The notes under the pieces are model-generated. The model was not told where the DNA came from. It saw only the letters and a list, made by a program, of their open reading frames with translations, and ran no database searches. Positions 17,106-24,085 of a DNA stretch of 64,000 nucleotides are shown here, one piece after another. Numbering within the stretch: the first letter of the stretch is position 1; each line of letters begins with the position of its first letter. The DNA comes from Enterovirga rhinocerotis. GTDB taxonomy: Bacteria > Pseudomonadota > Alphaproteobacteria > Rhizobiales > Beijerinckiaceae. The position numbers and the translations under genes are program-made. Location of the stretch: the NCBI RefSeq assembly GCF_004363955.1, contig NZ_SNZR01000011.1, positions 682,001 through 746,000 of the forward strand, in the 5' to 3' direction.

Positions 17106-17513
17106 CTAGATTTTCGAGCACTTTCCGATAGCTATCGACGGAGTGTTTCCTCGGTCATCAACCCCGTCAAAATACCCAAAATCGTATACGTACAGAAATC
17201 TAAGCGTGTTTCTGTTCAGAATGAACTGCCCTACTAAGCCGCGACACCGAACTTCATCGGATGAAAAACTCGGGCAGAACATGGATGGGTACTTATCACC
17301 CAGATTTGCTACATGACCTTCGGTGCTAGAGTCGTTGCTGGTCTTTCCGTGATTAACGATCACATACGTCTTTGGTCTGAACTGCGTCGTGTCCCATGAA
17401 GTCCCGCTCCACTTGAAACCCGTAGACGCAGAGGCGACACAAACGTACTGCTCGGAAGCGCGGGCCGGGTGCACGAAGGCTGTCACCACCAACGCAACAA
17501 CGGCCCAGCGCAT
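17106..17513 (-). CDS. Secreted hypothetical protein with four cysteines
   Basis: A 135-residue protein with a clear Sec signal peptide (MRWAVVALVVTAFVHPARAS, residues 1-20), so it is periplasmic or released. The mature part has four cysteines (YVCVA, FCPSF, VRCRG, GKCSK) that could form two disulfides, and a closing YVYDFGYFDGVDDRG block. ATG 17513 was chosen because the signal begins there. Similar small secreted proteins are annotated only as hypothetical in Hyphomicrobiales. A lysozyme-inhibitor-like role can be imagined but is not supported. Confidence 0.7.
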   Translation of the reverse strand: MRWAVVALVVTAFVHPARASEQYVCVASASTGFKWSGTSWDTTQFRPKTYVIVNHGKTSNDSSTEGHVANLGDKYPSMFCPSFSSDEVRCRGLVGQFILNRNTLRFLYVYDFGYFDGVDDRGNTPSIAIGKCSKI

Positions 17514-17544
17514 AGCCCGATCCTCGCCTAGACGAATAGGCTGG

Positions 17545-17805
17545 CTAGCGCATTCTGTGTGGCGGCGAAAGCAGGCCCTCAAGATCTCGGCGGGCATATT
17601 TCCGGCGCCGGGTCAGCGGCGGCACCTGCCACGGGCACGACCGCGTGATCCGGTAGAGCAGCAGTTCGAGGTTCACGTCGGGGCCGAACCGTGCCGCCAG
17701 CCGCGCCAGCCGATACGAACCCTGCCGCCGGCAGTCCATGCAAGCGATCCGCACGGTGACATAGGGGGATTCGGCCAGGGTTCGCGGCAGTACGGGCTCA
17801 TCCAT
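17545..17805 (-). CDS. Small CxxC-containing hypothetical protein
   Basis: An 86-residue protein with ACMDCRRQG (CxxC) at about residues 22-30 and a third Cys in RSCPWQVPP, followed by a very basic tail. The arrangement suggests a small zinc-ribbon-like DNA-binding or adaptor protein. I have seen this general pattern in prophage and island gene sets of this order, but no function is known to me. It precedes the secreted-protein gene on the same strand, with the two starts 292 bases apart. Confidence 0.6.
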   Translation of the reverse strand: MDEPVLPRTLAESPYVTVRIACMDCRRQGSYRLARLAARFGPDVNLELLLYRITRSCPWQVPPLTRRRKYARRDLEGLLSPPHRMR

Positions 17806-17853
17806 CAGGTCTCCGGACTCGACTCTCCGACGCGGATGTTCTTATTTCGTTCC

Positions 17854-18081
17854 ATGCCCGATGACAGCCCTCCGTCCGGATCGGAGCGACGATCCGCCAT
17901 CACTGATGAGGACGTGGACGCCGTGCTGGAGGAATTCCAAGGCGATCCGCGCGCGGCGATTCGGGCACTGCTGCACGACGTCGATGCCTTGGCTCGGGAC
18001 CATGTCGCAACCGTCAGCCTGGGGTTCGTGCGGGGTGAGGTGTTGCCGGCCGGACTGCGGCGGCGCGGGAGGCGCGCGTGA
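17854..18081 (+). CDS. Small hypothetical island protein
   Basis: A 75-residue acidic protein with the block DEDVDAVLEEFQGDPRAAIR and then LLHDVDALARDHVATVSLGF, probably two or three helices. It reads away from the CxxC gene at 17805 and overlaps the next gene by GTGA, so the two are translationally coupled. Neither ATG 17854 nor the alternative ATG 17836 has a strong ribosome-binding site. Function unknown. Confidence 0.6.
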   Translation: MPDDSPPSGSERRSAITDEDVDAVLEEFQGDPRAAIRALLHDVDALARDHVATVSLGFVRGEVLPAGLRRRGRRA

Positions 18082-18440
18082 GCTACGCCCGCGGCGCCAA
18101 GCCGATCACCGTGATCGCGATGGCCTTCCCCTACCAGGTCGAGCTTCGCGATCTCTGGGGCAATCCCGATCTCCCCTTGTTCGACCTCGACAGGGCTGCC
18201 CGCTGGTATGCGGAGGACAAGGCTTGGTGCCGGACGGCAGGTCGCGCCCGTGACCACAGCGCCCCACGCTGGGCATTCGCCGAGTTCGCCGCGGCTGAAG
18301 CGTTCCATGCTCGCTTCGGAGGAAGGCTCGTCGATGCCGGGGACGGCTATCCAGAGAGCTTGCGGACCCGGAGTGCTCCTCGCATACGGGATATCCTCGC
18401 CGAGCGAGCGGCCGCGCCTCAGTCCGAGCCAGGCGCCTGA
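18078..18440 (+). CDS. Hypothetical island protein with repeat-derived tail
   Basis: A 120-residue protein starting at GTG 18078 that overlaps the preceding stop by four bases. Residues 1-95 look like a compact domain (ITVIAMAFPYQVELRDLWG and RWAFAEFAAAEAFHARFGG). The last 18 residues, [18 protein letters not shown], are encoded by the 119-bp repeat and also form the tail of the truncated methyltransferase at 14810-14908, so they were probably acquired by recombination. It overlaps the convergent primase gene by 22 bases. Confidence 0.6.
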   Translation: MSYARGAKPITVIAMAFPYQVELRDLWGNPDLPLFDLDRAARWYAEDKAWCRTAGRARDHSAPRWAFAEFAAAEAFHARFGGRLVDAGDGYPESLRTRSAPRIRDILAERAAAPQSEPGA

Positions 18441-18502
18441 TCCTTCTTCGCGCTGCGGGCCACGATCTCGAGCATCGCAGCCGGCAGGGGCCGTTGCAGC
18501 GC
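18384..18502 (-). repeat. 119-bp inverted repeat, copy 2 (end of primase gene)
   Basis: Inverted counterpart of 14748-14866. Read on the reverse strand it supplies the final residues of the primase-helicase (LQRPLPAAMLEIVAR and tail), its stop and 35 further bases; read forward it supplies the tail of the gene at 18078. The first 47 bases (18384-18430) match copy 1 exactly. Confidence 0.88.
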
Positions 18503-20458
18503 AGAGGCCTCCGAATCGACGCCGAGAACGCGATCACGCAGCTCGAACTTCGTCTCGAAGCCCAATTCCATGTCGCGCTGTTTCGTGACCTGAATCCGGC
18601 CGTGGCCCGGTCCGTCGGATACGACCTCAATTTCGGTGTCTATCGCCGCCCGGAGCAGCGAATGCCCACGCGCTCCTCGAGCGGCGTCTTTGCCGGTGTG
18701 ATGAATGACCATCACGTGAGCTTTCGTCTCGGACTGGAGCGCCGTCATGCACGCAACCAACGCGCCCATCTCCACTGAGGAATTCTCGTCGCGGCCGGAC
18801 AGCACGCGCGAGAGAGTGTCGATGACGACGAGGCCGACGGCGCTCGGAATCTCACGCACCGCCTCAACGAGAGGCCGCAAGTCCGCATCCACCCGCCCCA
18901 GATCCACTGGGCTGTTCAACACGTGCAACCGGTTCGAAGGTCGCAACAGATTCAAAGCCGCGATCCGCTTCAGGATTCCCCTGCCGCCCTCGGCCGCGAT
19001 GTAGGCGACGTGAAAATGCGCGGCCGGCATTCCGGCCCATTCGCTCCCGGTCGCCACAGCACCGGCCATATCGAGCGCGATGAAGGTCTTGCCGGTGTTC
19101 GAATCGCCATACAGCACCGACATAGCGCCCTGATCCAGCAGGCCGTCGATCAGCGGCTCGGCCGATTGCGTCAGTGCGGCCGCAGCGGCTTCCTGCTGGG
19201 ATAGGAAGACGAACCTCGGTGCCCGATTGGCCGATGCTGGAAACGCCGCCCGGCTCTCGTTCGCCACGGCTTCCGCCGCGGCATCTGCATCGAACCAGCG
19301 CGCAGCCAGCGCATCCCGGTCTCCGGACCATCCCGCGTGCTGCCGGGCAAGCCGATAGATCTTCTCTGCCCCGCTTCTGAACGGCGGATTCAGCGTGCCC
19401 CACTCTGCGTCCAGCCAAGCGGGATCGTTCGTCTCCCCGTCGCGCCCCTCCCATTTCGCGCCCCACAGGTGAAACAGCTCGAGAGCCTCTTCGGGATGAT
19501 CCTGGAGCGCTCCCTTGAGGGCGAAGCCCACCGAGATCGCGTCCCCGCGGCTCGGGAATATCGCATCGCTGTTCGGCAGGGCCTCGATCGCGGACCTCAC
19601 CAGTTCCAGGTCGCCTTTCAACGATTCCTGATCGGGGGGCATGCCCCCGTCCTCGCTCAGCGAGTTCAACTTTTTGCAACAGCCATTGGGAAGGGTTTCC
19701 GTCAGGCGCTCGATGGTAGAGAGAAGTGTCTCGGCCTCTGCGACGGGCAACTCACTGAACGGGACGGTCAAGGGTACCGGCCACTTGTAACCCTTGCCTG
19801 TAGCCGGATGGACTCCGTGCGCCACGAACTGCCGCCCATCGCTCAGCAACTCGACTTGTTCGCGACGCCCAGCGCCGTCGAATTCAAGCCGATGATACGG
19901 CAGGGTACCCCTAATGCGGAGGAGGTGGATCGCTTTAGGGAATTGTCCGATGCGCGTCGGCAGTTTGCCGAAGGCTTCGCGGACCACGTCGCAGATCGCG
20001 AGCGCACGCTCTAAATCTAGCACGTCCGCGTCGATCGCGATCAGCGAGGTGCCGTCGCCCTGGTCGCCCGTCTTGATGCCGACGCCGGCGCCCATCTCGT
20101 TCCAGCGATCCAATAGGTCCTCGGTCGTTTCGGCGCTCATCCAGTTGAAGGAGCGCCACAGACCATCCGGGAGTTTGTATCCCGGCACCTTGCCGCGCGG
20201 GTCTTTACCGCCACCAGCCTTGCCATGAGCGTCTTCGGTGCCCGTCCCGGGCCGGTCACGCCCGACCTTGGCTCGCTTGAACATCGTCGAACGCTCCGAC
20301 AGCGGCGCGCCCGGCGGGATAATCGGGACCAACTTCCGGAAGCCCAGGTCCCAGAAGGTGCGGAACGGATTCGTTGCTACGGCCACGGCGACCGCCTTTG
20401 CTGAAGCTGCTGCCAAGGCGTCACCTCCGACGTCGAGGAGCGAGCGGGCGGCCGGCAC
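18419..20458 (-). CDS. Bifunctional primase-polymerase with RepA-like AAA ATPase
   Basis: Replication protein of 679 residues. The N-terminal half resembles the archaeo-eukaryotic primase-polymerase: the metal-binding hhhDhD block LIAIDADV is at 139-146 and SDGRQFVAHGVHPATG at 206-221. A PriCT-like linker lies around 285-370. The C-terminal RecA-fold ATPase has Walker A GDSNTGKT at 451-458, Walker B LVVIDTLSR at 543-551 and VMVIHHTGKD at 582-591, as in RepA-like helicases of plasmids and satellites. It would prime and unwind the island's DNA. The start is a GTG (20458) with no strong ribosome-binding site. Its C-terminal tail matches the end of the SRAP protein. Confidence 0.88.
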   Translation of the reverse strand: MPAARSLLDVGGDALAAASAKAVAVAVATNPFRTFWDLGFRKLVPIIPPGAPLSERSTMFKRAKVGRDRPGTGTEDAHGKAGGGKDPRGKVPGYKLPDGLWRSFNWMSAETTEDLLDRWNEMGAGVGIKTGDQGDGTSLIAIDADVLDLERALAICDVVREAFGKLPTRIGQFPKAIHLLRIRGTLPYHRLEFDGAGRREQVELLSDGRQFVAHGVHPATGKGYKWPVPLTVPFSELPVAEAETLLSTIERLTETLPNGCCKKLNSLSEDGGMPPDQESLKGDLELVRSAIEALPNSDAIFPSRGDAISVGFALKGALQDHPEEALELFHLWGAKWEGRDGETNDPAWLDAEWGTLNPPFRSGAEKIYRLARQHAGWSGDRDALAARWFDADAAAEAVANESRAAFPASANRAPRFVFLSQQEAAAAALTQSAEPLIDGLLDQGAMSVLYGDSNTGKTFIALDMAGAVATGSEWAGMPAAHFHVAYIAAEGGRGILKRIAALNLLRPSNRLHVLNSPVDLGRVDADLRPLVEAVREIPSAVGLVVIDTLSRVLSGRDENSSVEMGALVACMTALQSETKAHVMVIHHTGKDAARGARGHSLLRAAIDTEIEVVSDGPGHGRIQVTKQRDMELGFETKFELRDRVLGVDSEASALQRPLPAAMLEIVARSAKKDQAPGSD

Positions 20459-20530
20459 GATGGCGCCGAACGTCGCGGGTTGAGTCTGCGGCGATATTCG
20501 AAGAGAGGCCGCGCTGCTCGAGACGCGCGA

Positions 20531-20722
20531 TCATGCCGCTGCCCTCGCCAGGAGCGCATCGAGATCGACGCGGCGGATGACGGTGCGACCGCCGAGGCGA
20601 ACGCGCGGCAAAGCTCCGATCTTTAAGAGGCGCCAGACGGATGCTCGGGAAATGCGAAGGTAGTCGGCGGCTTCGTTGACCGACAGAGCGCCAGGAGCGG
20701 AATGCGGCTGTCTCGACATCAA
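20531..20722 (-). CDS. AlpA/excisionase-like HTH protein
   Basis: A 63-residue protein with a MerR-like helix-turn-helix, LSVNEAADYLRISRASVWRL (residues 13-32), then ALPRVRLGGRTVIRRVDLDA, the typical wing of AlpA/Xis-type factors. Such proteins act as recombination directionality factors or as activators of integrase genes. It lies 72 bases upstream of the primase gene on the same strand. Met1 or Met2 may be the start. Confidence 0.85.
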   Translation of the reverse strand: MMSRQPHSAPGALSVNEAADYLRISRASVWRLLKIGALPRVRLGGRTVIRRVDLDALLARAAA

Positions 20723-20780
20723 TGCGTCCTCAGTTCGTTGACCGTGGACCGCATGATGCGGATCGAGACAGGATTGATGA

Positions 20781-21488
20781 CTACCCGTTTTTCAGGGGGA
20801 TGCTATCCGGTGGCGTCAATAGGAACATCTCAGCCAGTCCGGAGGAGCCGTTCGCGGCGTGTCGGCGGGTATGCCTCGCTAGGACGAACATCTTCACCAG
20901 CCGCTCCCACCCCACATCGTCGAACTCGTCGGGATCTCCGAGAAATCGAAGGAGGACCGATTCGCGCGCGCGGCGGTGGGCCTTCTTCACGCTGTCGGGC
21001 GCCATCAGGCGCTCTTGCCGTCCTGTGACAGGGATCAGATCGGTGCGAACCCCATCGGGTTTCCACAGCCAAACCCGAACCCCCTCGCGTTCCCGCAGGG
21101 AAGGGTTCGCGAGGTAGCGAGGCGCGAGCTTATACGCCTCGAACAACCCGCGAGGCCGACCTGTGCGTGGATCGAGACGTTCGGCCAAAGCCTCTACGAC
21201 GCACAAAATGATGTCCAGCCGTTGAGTGTCCGGCACTGGATGGGGGGGTCGTACCTCCTCGGGCTTAAGGCCGAGAAGGTGGAGAATCATCTTCCCCGGT
21301 TCAGTCAGCTTGTCCACCGCAGCGAGGACGCGTTGCGGCTTTAAGCCAGCCTCGACGGCCCGTTGTTCGACATAGTGCCGCGCATCGACACCAGCGAGCA
21401 CGTAGGCGGGTCCGCGTACTGCGTCGGTCCGTCGTAATCGTCCTCGAGGCTTTCGTCGCGCGCGCTCGCTGATCCGCTTCTCGGCCAT
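20781..21488 (-). CDS. Unknown island protein
   Basis: A 235-residue basic protein with no recognised domain, starting MAEKRISERARRKPRGRLRR, which looks suited to nucleic-acid contact. It is the first gene read inward from the tRNA end of the island, followed by the AlpA-like and primase genes on the same strand, so it may be a replication or regulatory factor. The segment QRVLAAVDKLTEPGKMILHL is predicted helical. An alternative Met lies one codon upstream. Confidence 0.65.
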   Translation of the reverse strand: MAEKRISERARRKPRGRLRRTDAVRGPAYVLAGVDARHYVEQRAVEAGLKPQRVLAAVDKLTEPGKMILHLLGLKPEEVRPPHPVPDTQRLDIILCVVEALAERLDPRTGRPRGLFEAYKLAPRYLANPSLREREGVRVWLWKPDGVRTDLIPVTGRQERLMAPDSVKKAHRRARESVLLRFLGDPDEFDDVGWERLVKMFVLARHTRRHAANGSSGLAEMFLLTPPDSIPLKNG

Positions 21489-21541
21489 CAACCGATGCTC
21501 CTGCGGGAAACAACGATTTCAGCAACGAATTGCCGGAAATG

Positions 21542-21592
21542 GTGGCGCTCCCAAGGGGACTCGAACCCCTGTTTTCGCCGTGAGAGGGCGAC
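21542..21592 (-). repeat. Right attachment-site direct repeat within tRNA-Glu
   Basis: This copy is identical over 51 bases to 15023-15073. The match starts one base outside the CCA end and stops after the anticodon stem, where the intact gene continues into the D arm. It marks the right junction of the island. Confidence 0.93.
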
Positions 21593-21618
21593 GTCCTAGA
21601 CCGCTAGACGATGGGAGC
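21543..21618 (-). tRNA. tRNA-Glu (anticodon CTC)
   Basis: The reverse strand folds as a full cloverleaf: acceptor GCTCCCA pairs with TGGGAGC, the D arm is of the GTCTAG...GGAC kind, the anticodon arm is TCGCC-CTCTCAC-GGCGA with anticodon CTC, the T arm is AGGGG-TTCGAGT-CCCCT, and CCA is encoded. It closely parallels bacterial tRNA-Glu. Its 3' portion is the integration site of the 6.6-kb island and is now supplied by the element. Confidence 0.97.
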
Positions 21619-21740
21619 TTCCGGCCGGTCGGCGGGGTCCGTATAGTCGGACCTCGCGTCGGCCACAAGGGCCGGGCGCGCGAATTTGACGATCATGTGT
21701 CGCTGCCCGGTCGAGCCGGGTCGCGTTCGAGGGGTTATCG

Positions 21741-22739
21741 GTGCAGGACGAGGTTCGGGTCGCGGTCCTTCCCGCGGGTGAGGAGCGGCTCGATCGGGCG
21801 CTCGCGCGGGCCTGGCCCGATCTGTCGCGGAGCCGCCTCCAGAAGCTGATCAAGGACGGTCATGTCCGGCTCGACGGCAGCGTGGTCGGCGATTCGTCGC
21901 TTCGCCCGGCGGAGGGGGCCGAGGCGACGCTCGTCGAGCCCGCCCCGGAGCCGGCGGCGCCCGCGGCGCAGGCGATCCCGCTCGCCGTCGTCTACGAGGA
22001 CGAGGAGGTGATCGTCATCGACAAGCCGGCCGGGCTCGTCGTGCATCCCGGCGCGGGCCACGGCTCGGGCACCCTCGTCAACGCGCTCCTCGCCCACTGC
22101 GGCGCGAGCCTGTCCGGCATCGGCGGGGTCGCCCGCCCCGGCATCGTGCACCGGCTCGACAAGGATACGAGCGGCCTCCTCGTCGTCGCCAAGACAGACC
22201 GCGCCCATCGCAGCCTCGCCGCCCAGTTCGCCGATCACGGCCGGACCGGCGCGCTCGAGCGCGCCTATCTCGCCTTCGCCTGGGGCGTGCCCGAGCCGCG
22301 GCGCGGCACCGTCGACGTGCCGCTCGCGCGCTCGCCCTCGCATCGCGAGAAGATCGCCGTGACGTCGTCCGAACGCGGGCGCCACGCGATCACGCATTAC
22401 GCCGTCGAGGAGGTCTTCGGCGACGGGGCCGGCGAGGCGCTGGCGAGCCTCGTCCGCTGCCGGCTCGAGACGGGGCGGACGCACCAGATCCGCGTCCATC
22501 TCGCGCATCTGCGCCATCCCGTCGTCGGCGACGCGCTGTATGGCGCAGGCTTCCGCACCAAGGTGTCGCGGCTGGGAGAGGAGGCCGCGAGCCGCGTCGC
22601 CGAGCTCGGGCGGCAGGCGCTGCATGCGGCGCTCCTCCAGTTCGAACATCCCGCGAGCGGCGAGATCCTGCGCTTCGAAAGTGGCCTGCCGCCGGACCTC
22701 GCCGCTCTCCATGCCGCGCTCCGGGCGGGCCTCGAATGA
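21741..22739 (+). CDS. rluD: 23S rRNA pseudouridine synthase RluD
   Basis: RluA/RluD-family pseudouridine synthase of 332 residues, which isomerises uridines in helix 69 of 23S rRNA. Residues 12-70 are an S4 RNA-binding domain (RLDRALARAWPDLSRSRLQK). The catalytic motif is GIVHRLDKDTSG with nucleophile Asp140, and GRTHQIRVHL follows near residue 250. GTG 21741 was taken as start. It is the first chromosomal gene beyond the tRNA on this side and precedes rpoH, a frequent arrangement in alphaproteobacteria. Confidence 0.95.
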   Translation: MQDEVRVAVLPAGEERLDRALARAWPDLSRSRLQKLIKDGHVRLDGSVVGDSSLRPAEGAEATLVEPAPEPAAPAAQAIPLAVVYEDEEVIVIDKPAGLVVHPGAGHGSGTLVNALLAHCGASLSGIGGVARPGIVHRLDKDTSGLLVVAKTDRAHRSLAAQFADHGRTGALERAYLAFAWGVPEPRRGTVDVPLARSPSHREKIAVTSSERGRHAITHYAVEEVFGDGAGEALASLVRCRLETGRTHQIRVHLAHLRHPVVGDALYGAGFRTKVSRLGEEAASRVAELGRQALHAALLQFEHPASGEILRFESGLPPDLAALHAALRAGLE

Positions 22740-22919
22740 GCCGCCTCCGGATTGTGAGGAACGTGCGGGACCAAACGGCGCGATCGGCGTTGTTGGGCTA
22801 GTGAATTCTGGACCGTGCCCCTTTTCCGCCCGACTCGCCCTTCCTATCTGGGACGGTTGCGGTCGCCGGACGGGGCCGTGGCGGGCCGGCTGCCGTAGCG
22901 GGGGCCCGGAGGAGGATGA

Positions 22920-23804
22920 ATGGCTGGGACACTACCTGCCCTCGCGAGCGAGGGTGGACTCTCGCAGTACCTGAACGAGATCCGCAAATTCCCCATGCTC
23001 GAGGCGAGGGAGGAATTCCTGTTGGCCAAAAACTGGGCCGACAAGGGCGACCGAGAGGCCGCGCACAAGCTCGTCACGTCGCATCTGCGGCTCGTCGCCA
23101 AGATCGCCATGGGCTATCGCGGCTACGGCCTGCCGATCAGCGAGGTCGTGTCCGAAGGCAATGTCGGCCTCATGCAGGCGGTCAAGCGCTTCGACCCCGA
23201 CAAGGGCTTCCGCCTCGCCACCTATGCGATGTGGTGGATCAAGGCCGCGATACAAGAGTACATCCTGCGCTCGTGGTCGCTCGTGAAGATGGGCACGACC
23301 GCGAACCAGAAGAAGCTCTTCTTCAACCTGCGCAAGGCCAAGGGCCAGATCTCGGCCTTCGAGGAGGGCGACCTCAAGCCGGACCAGGTGGCCACCATCG
23401 CGACCAAGCTCGGCGTCACGCAGCAGGACGTGGTCGACATGAACCGCCGCCTCGGCGGCGACGTCTCGCTCAACGCGCCCCTGCGCGAGGAGGGCGAGGG
23501 CGAATGGCAGGACTGGCTCGTCGACGACAGCGCGAGCCAGGAGACCATCATGGCCAACGAGGAGGAGGGCAAGAATCGCCTCGCCGCCCTCAAGGACGCG
23601 CTCGGCGTGCTCAATCCGCGCGAGCGGCGCATCTTCGAGGCCCGGCGCCTCTCGGAAGATCCGATCACGCTCGAGGACCTGTCGGGCGAGTTCGGCGTCT
23701 CGCGCGAGCGCGTGCGCCAGATCGAGGTGCGGGCCTTCGAGAAGATCCAGGAGGCCGTGCGCCGCAACCTCGCCACCCGCGAGGCGGTGCCCTCGGCCGC
23801 CTGA
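22920..23804 (+). CDS. rpoH: RNA polymerase sigma-32 factor
   Basis: Heat-shock sigma factor of 294 residues. Region 2 contains GYGLPISEVVSEGNVGLMQA and FRLATYAMWWIKAAIQEYIL; the diagnostic RpoH box QKKLFFNLR is at residues 130-138; region 4 ends with FGVSRERVRQIEVRAFEKIQ. It directs transcription of chaperone and protease genes after heat or unfolded-protein stress. AGGAGG lies 5 bases before the ATG. It stands alone in its transcript, with a good terminator at 23828-23853. Confidence 0.97.
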   Translation: MAGTLPALASEGGLSQYLNEIRKFPMLEAREEFLLAKNWADKGDREAAHKLVTSHLRLVAKIAMGYRGYGLPISEVVSEGNVGLMQAVKRFDPDKGFRLATYAMWWIKAAIQEYILRSWSLVKMGTTANQKKLFFNLRKAKGQISAFEEGDLKPDQVATIATKLGVTQQDVVDMNRRLGGDVSLNAPLREEGEGEWQDWLVDDSASQETIMANEEEGKNRLAALKDALGVLNPRERRIFEARRLSEDPITLEDLSGEFGVSRERVRQIEVRAFEKIQEAVRRNLATREAVPSAA

Positions 23805-23827
23805 CGCGCCCCGTTTCGGACGGATCG

Positions 23828-23853
23828 ACGGCCGGGCCTTGCCCGGCCGTTTT
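23828..23853 (+). terminator. Rho-independent terminator after rpoH
   Basis: Ten-base perfect arms ACGGCCGGGC and GCCCGGCCGT enclose a CTT loop and run into TTTTGC, 24 bases after the rpoH stop. Confidence 0.85.
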
Positions 23854-23885
23854 GCGTCGGGGATGCGGCGCTGCCGCTGCGCCCA

Positions 23886-24054
23886 ACCCTCCCCTGGAGG
23901 GGGAGGGTCGACGGCGAAGCCGGCGGGGTGGGTGAAACCCGCTCAACTCATCTCCGGCCTCTTCGCGGCGGAGGCCGTGCGTCACCCACCCCCGGACCTG
24001 CGGTCCGACCCCGGATCAAGTCCGGGGCAGGCTCCTCCCCCTCCAGGGGAGGGT
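23886..24054. repeat. Nested palindromic intergenic repeat (REP-like)
   Basis: A 21-bp sequence at 23886-23906, centred on CCCCTGGAGGGGG, is inverted perfectly at 24034-24054. Within it, GGGGTGGGTGA (about 23926-23936) is inverted as TCACCCACCCC (about 23982-23998). This is the usual build of mobile palindromic repeats in high-GC alphaproteobacteria. Related elements occur at 38119-38282 and 42893-43155. Confidence 0.75.
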
Positions 24055-24085
24055 GGAGGCTGCTTCCTGTCGAACTTCGACGCCC

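Larger units (their letters stand above)
15023..21592. mobile_element. 6.6-kb integrative island in tRNA-Glu(CTC)
   Basis: The unit is bounded by 51-bp direct repeats, the right one being part of an intact tRNA-Glu. The content is that of a minimal replicating satellite: tyrosine integrase next to the left end, small unknown genes, a primase-polymerase/RepA-like helicase, an AlpA/Xis-like DNA-binding protein and an unknown 235-residue protein at the right end. No capsid, tail, lysis or conjugation genes are seen, so it would depend on a helper for transfer. Phage-satellite identity is inference. Confidence 0.85.
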
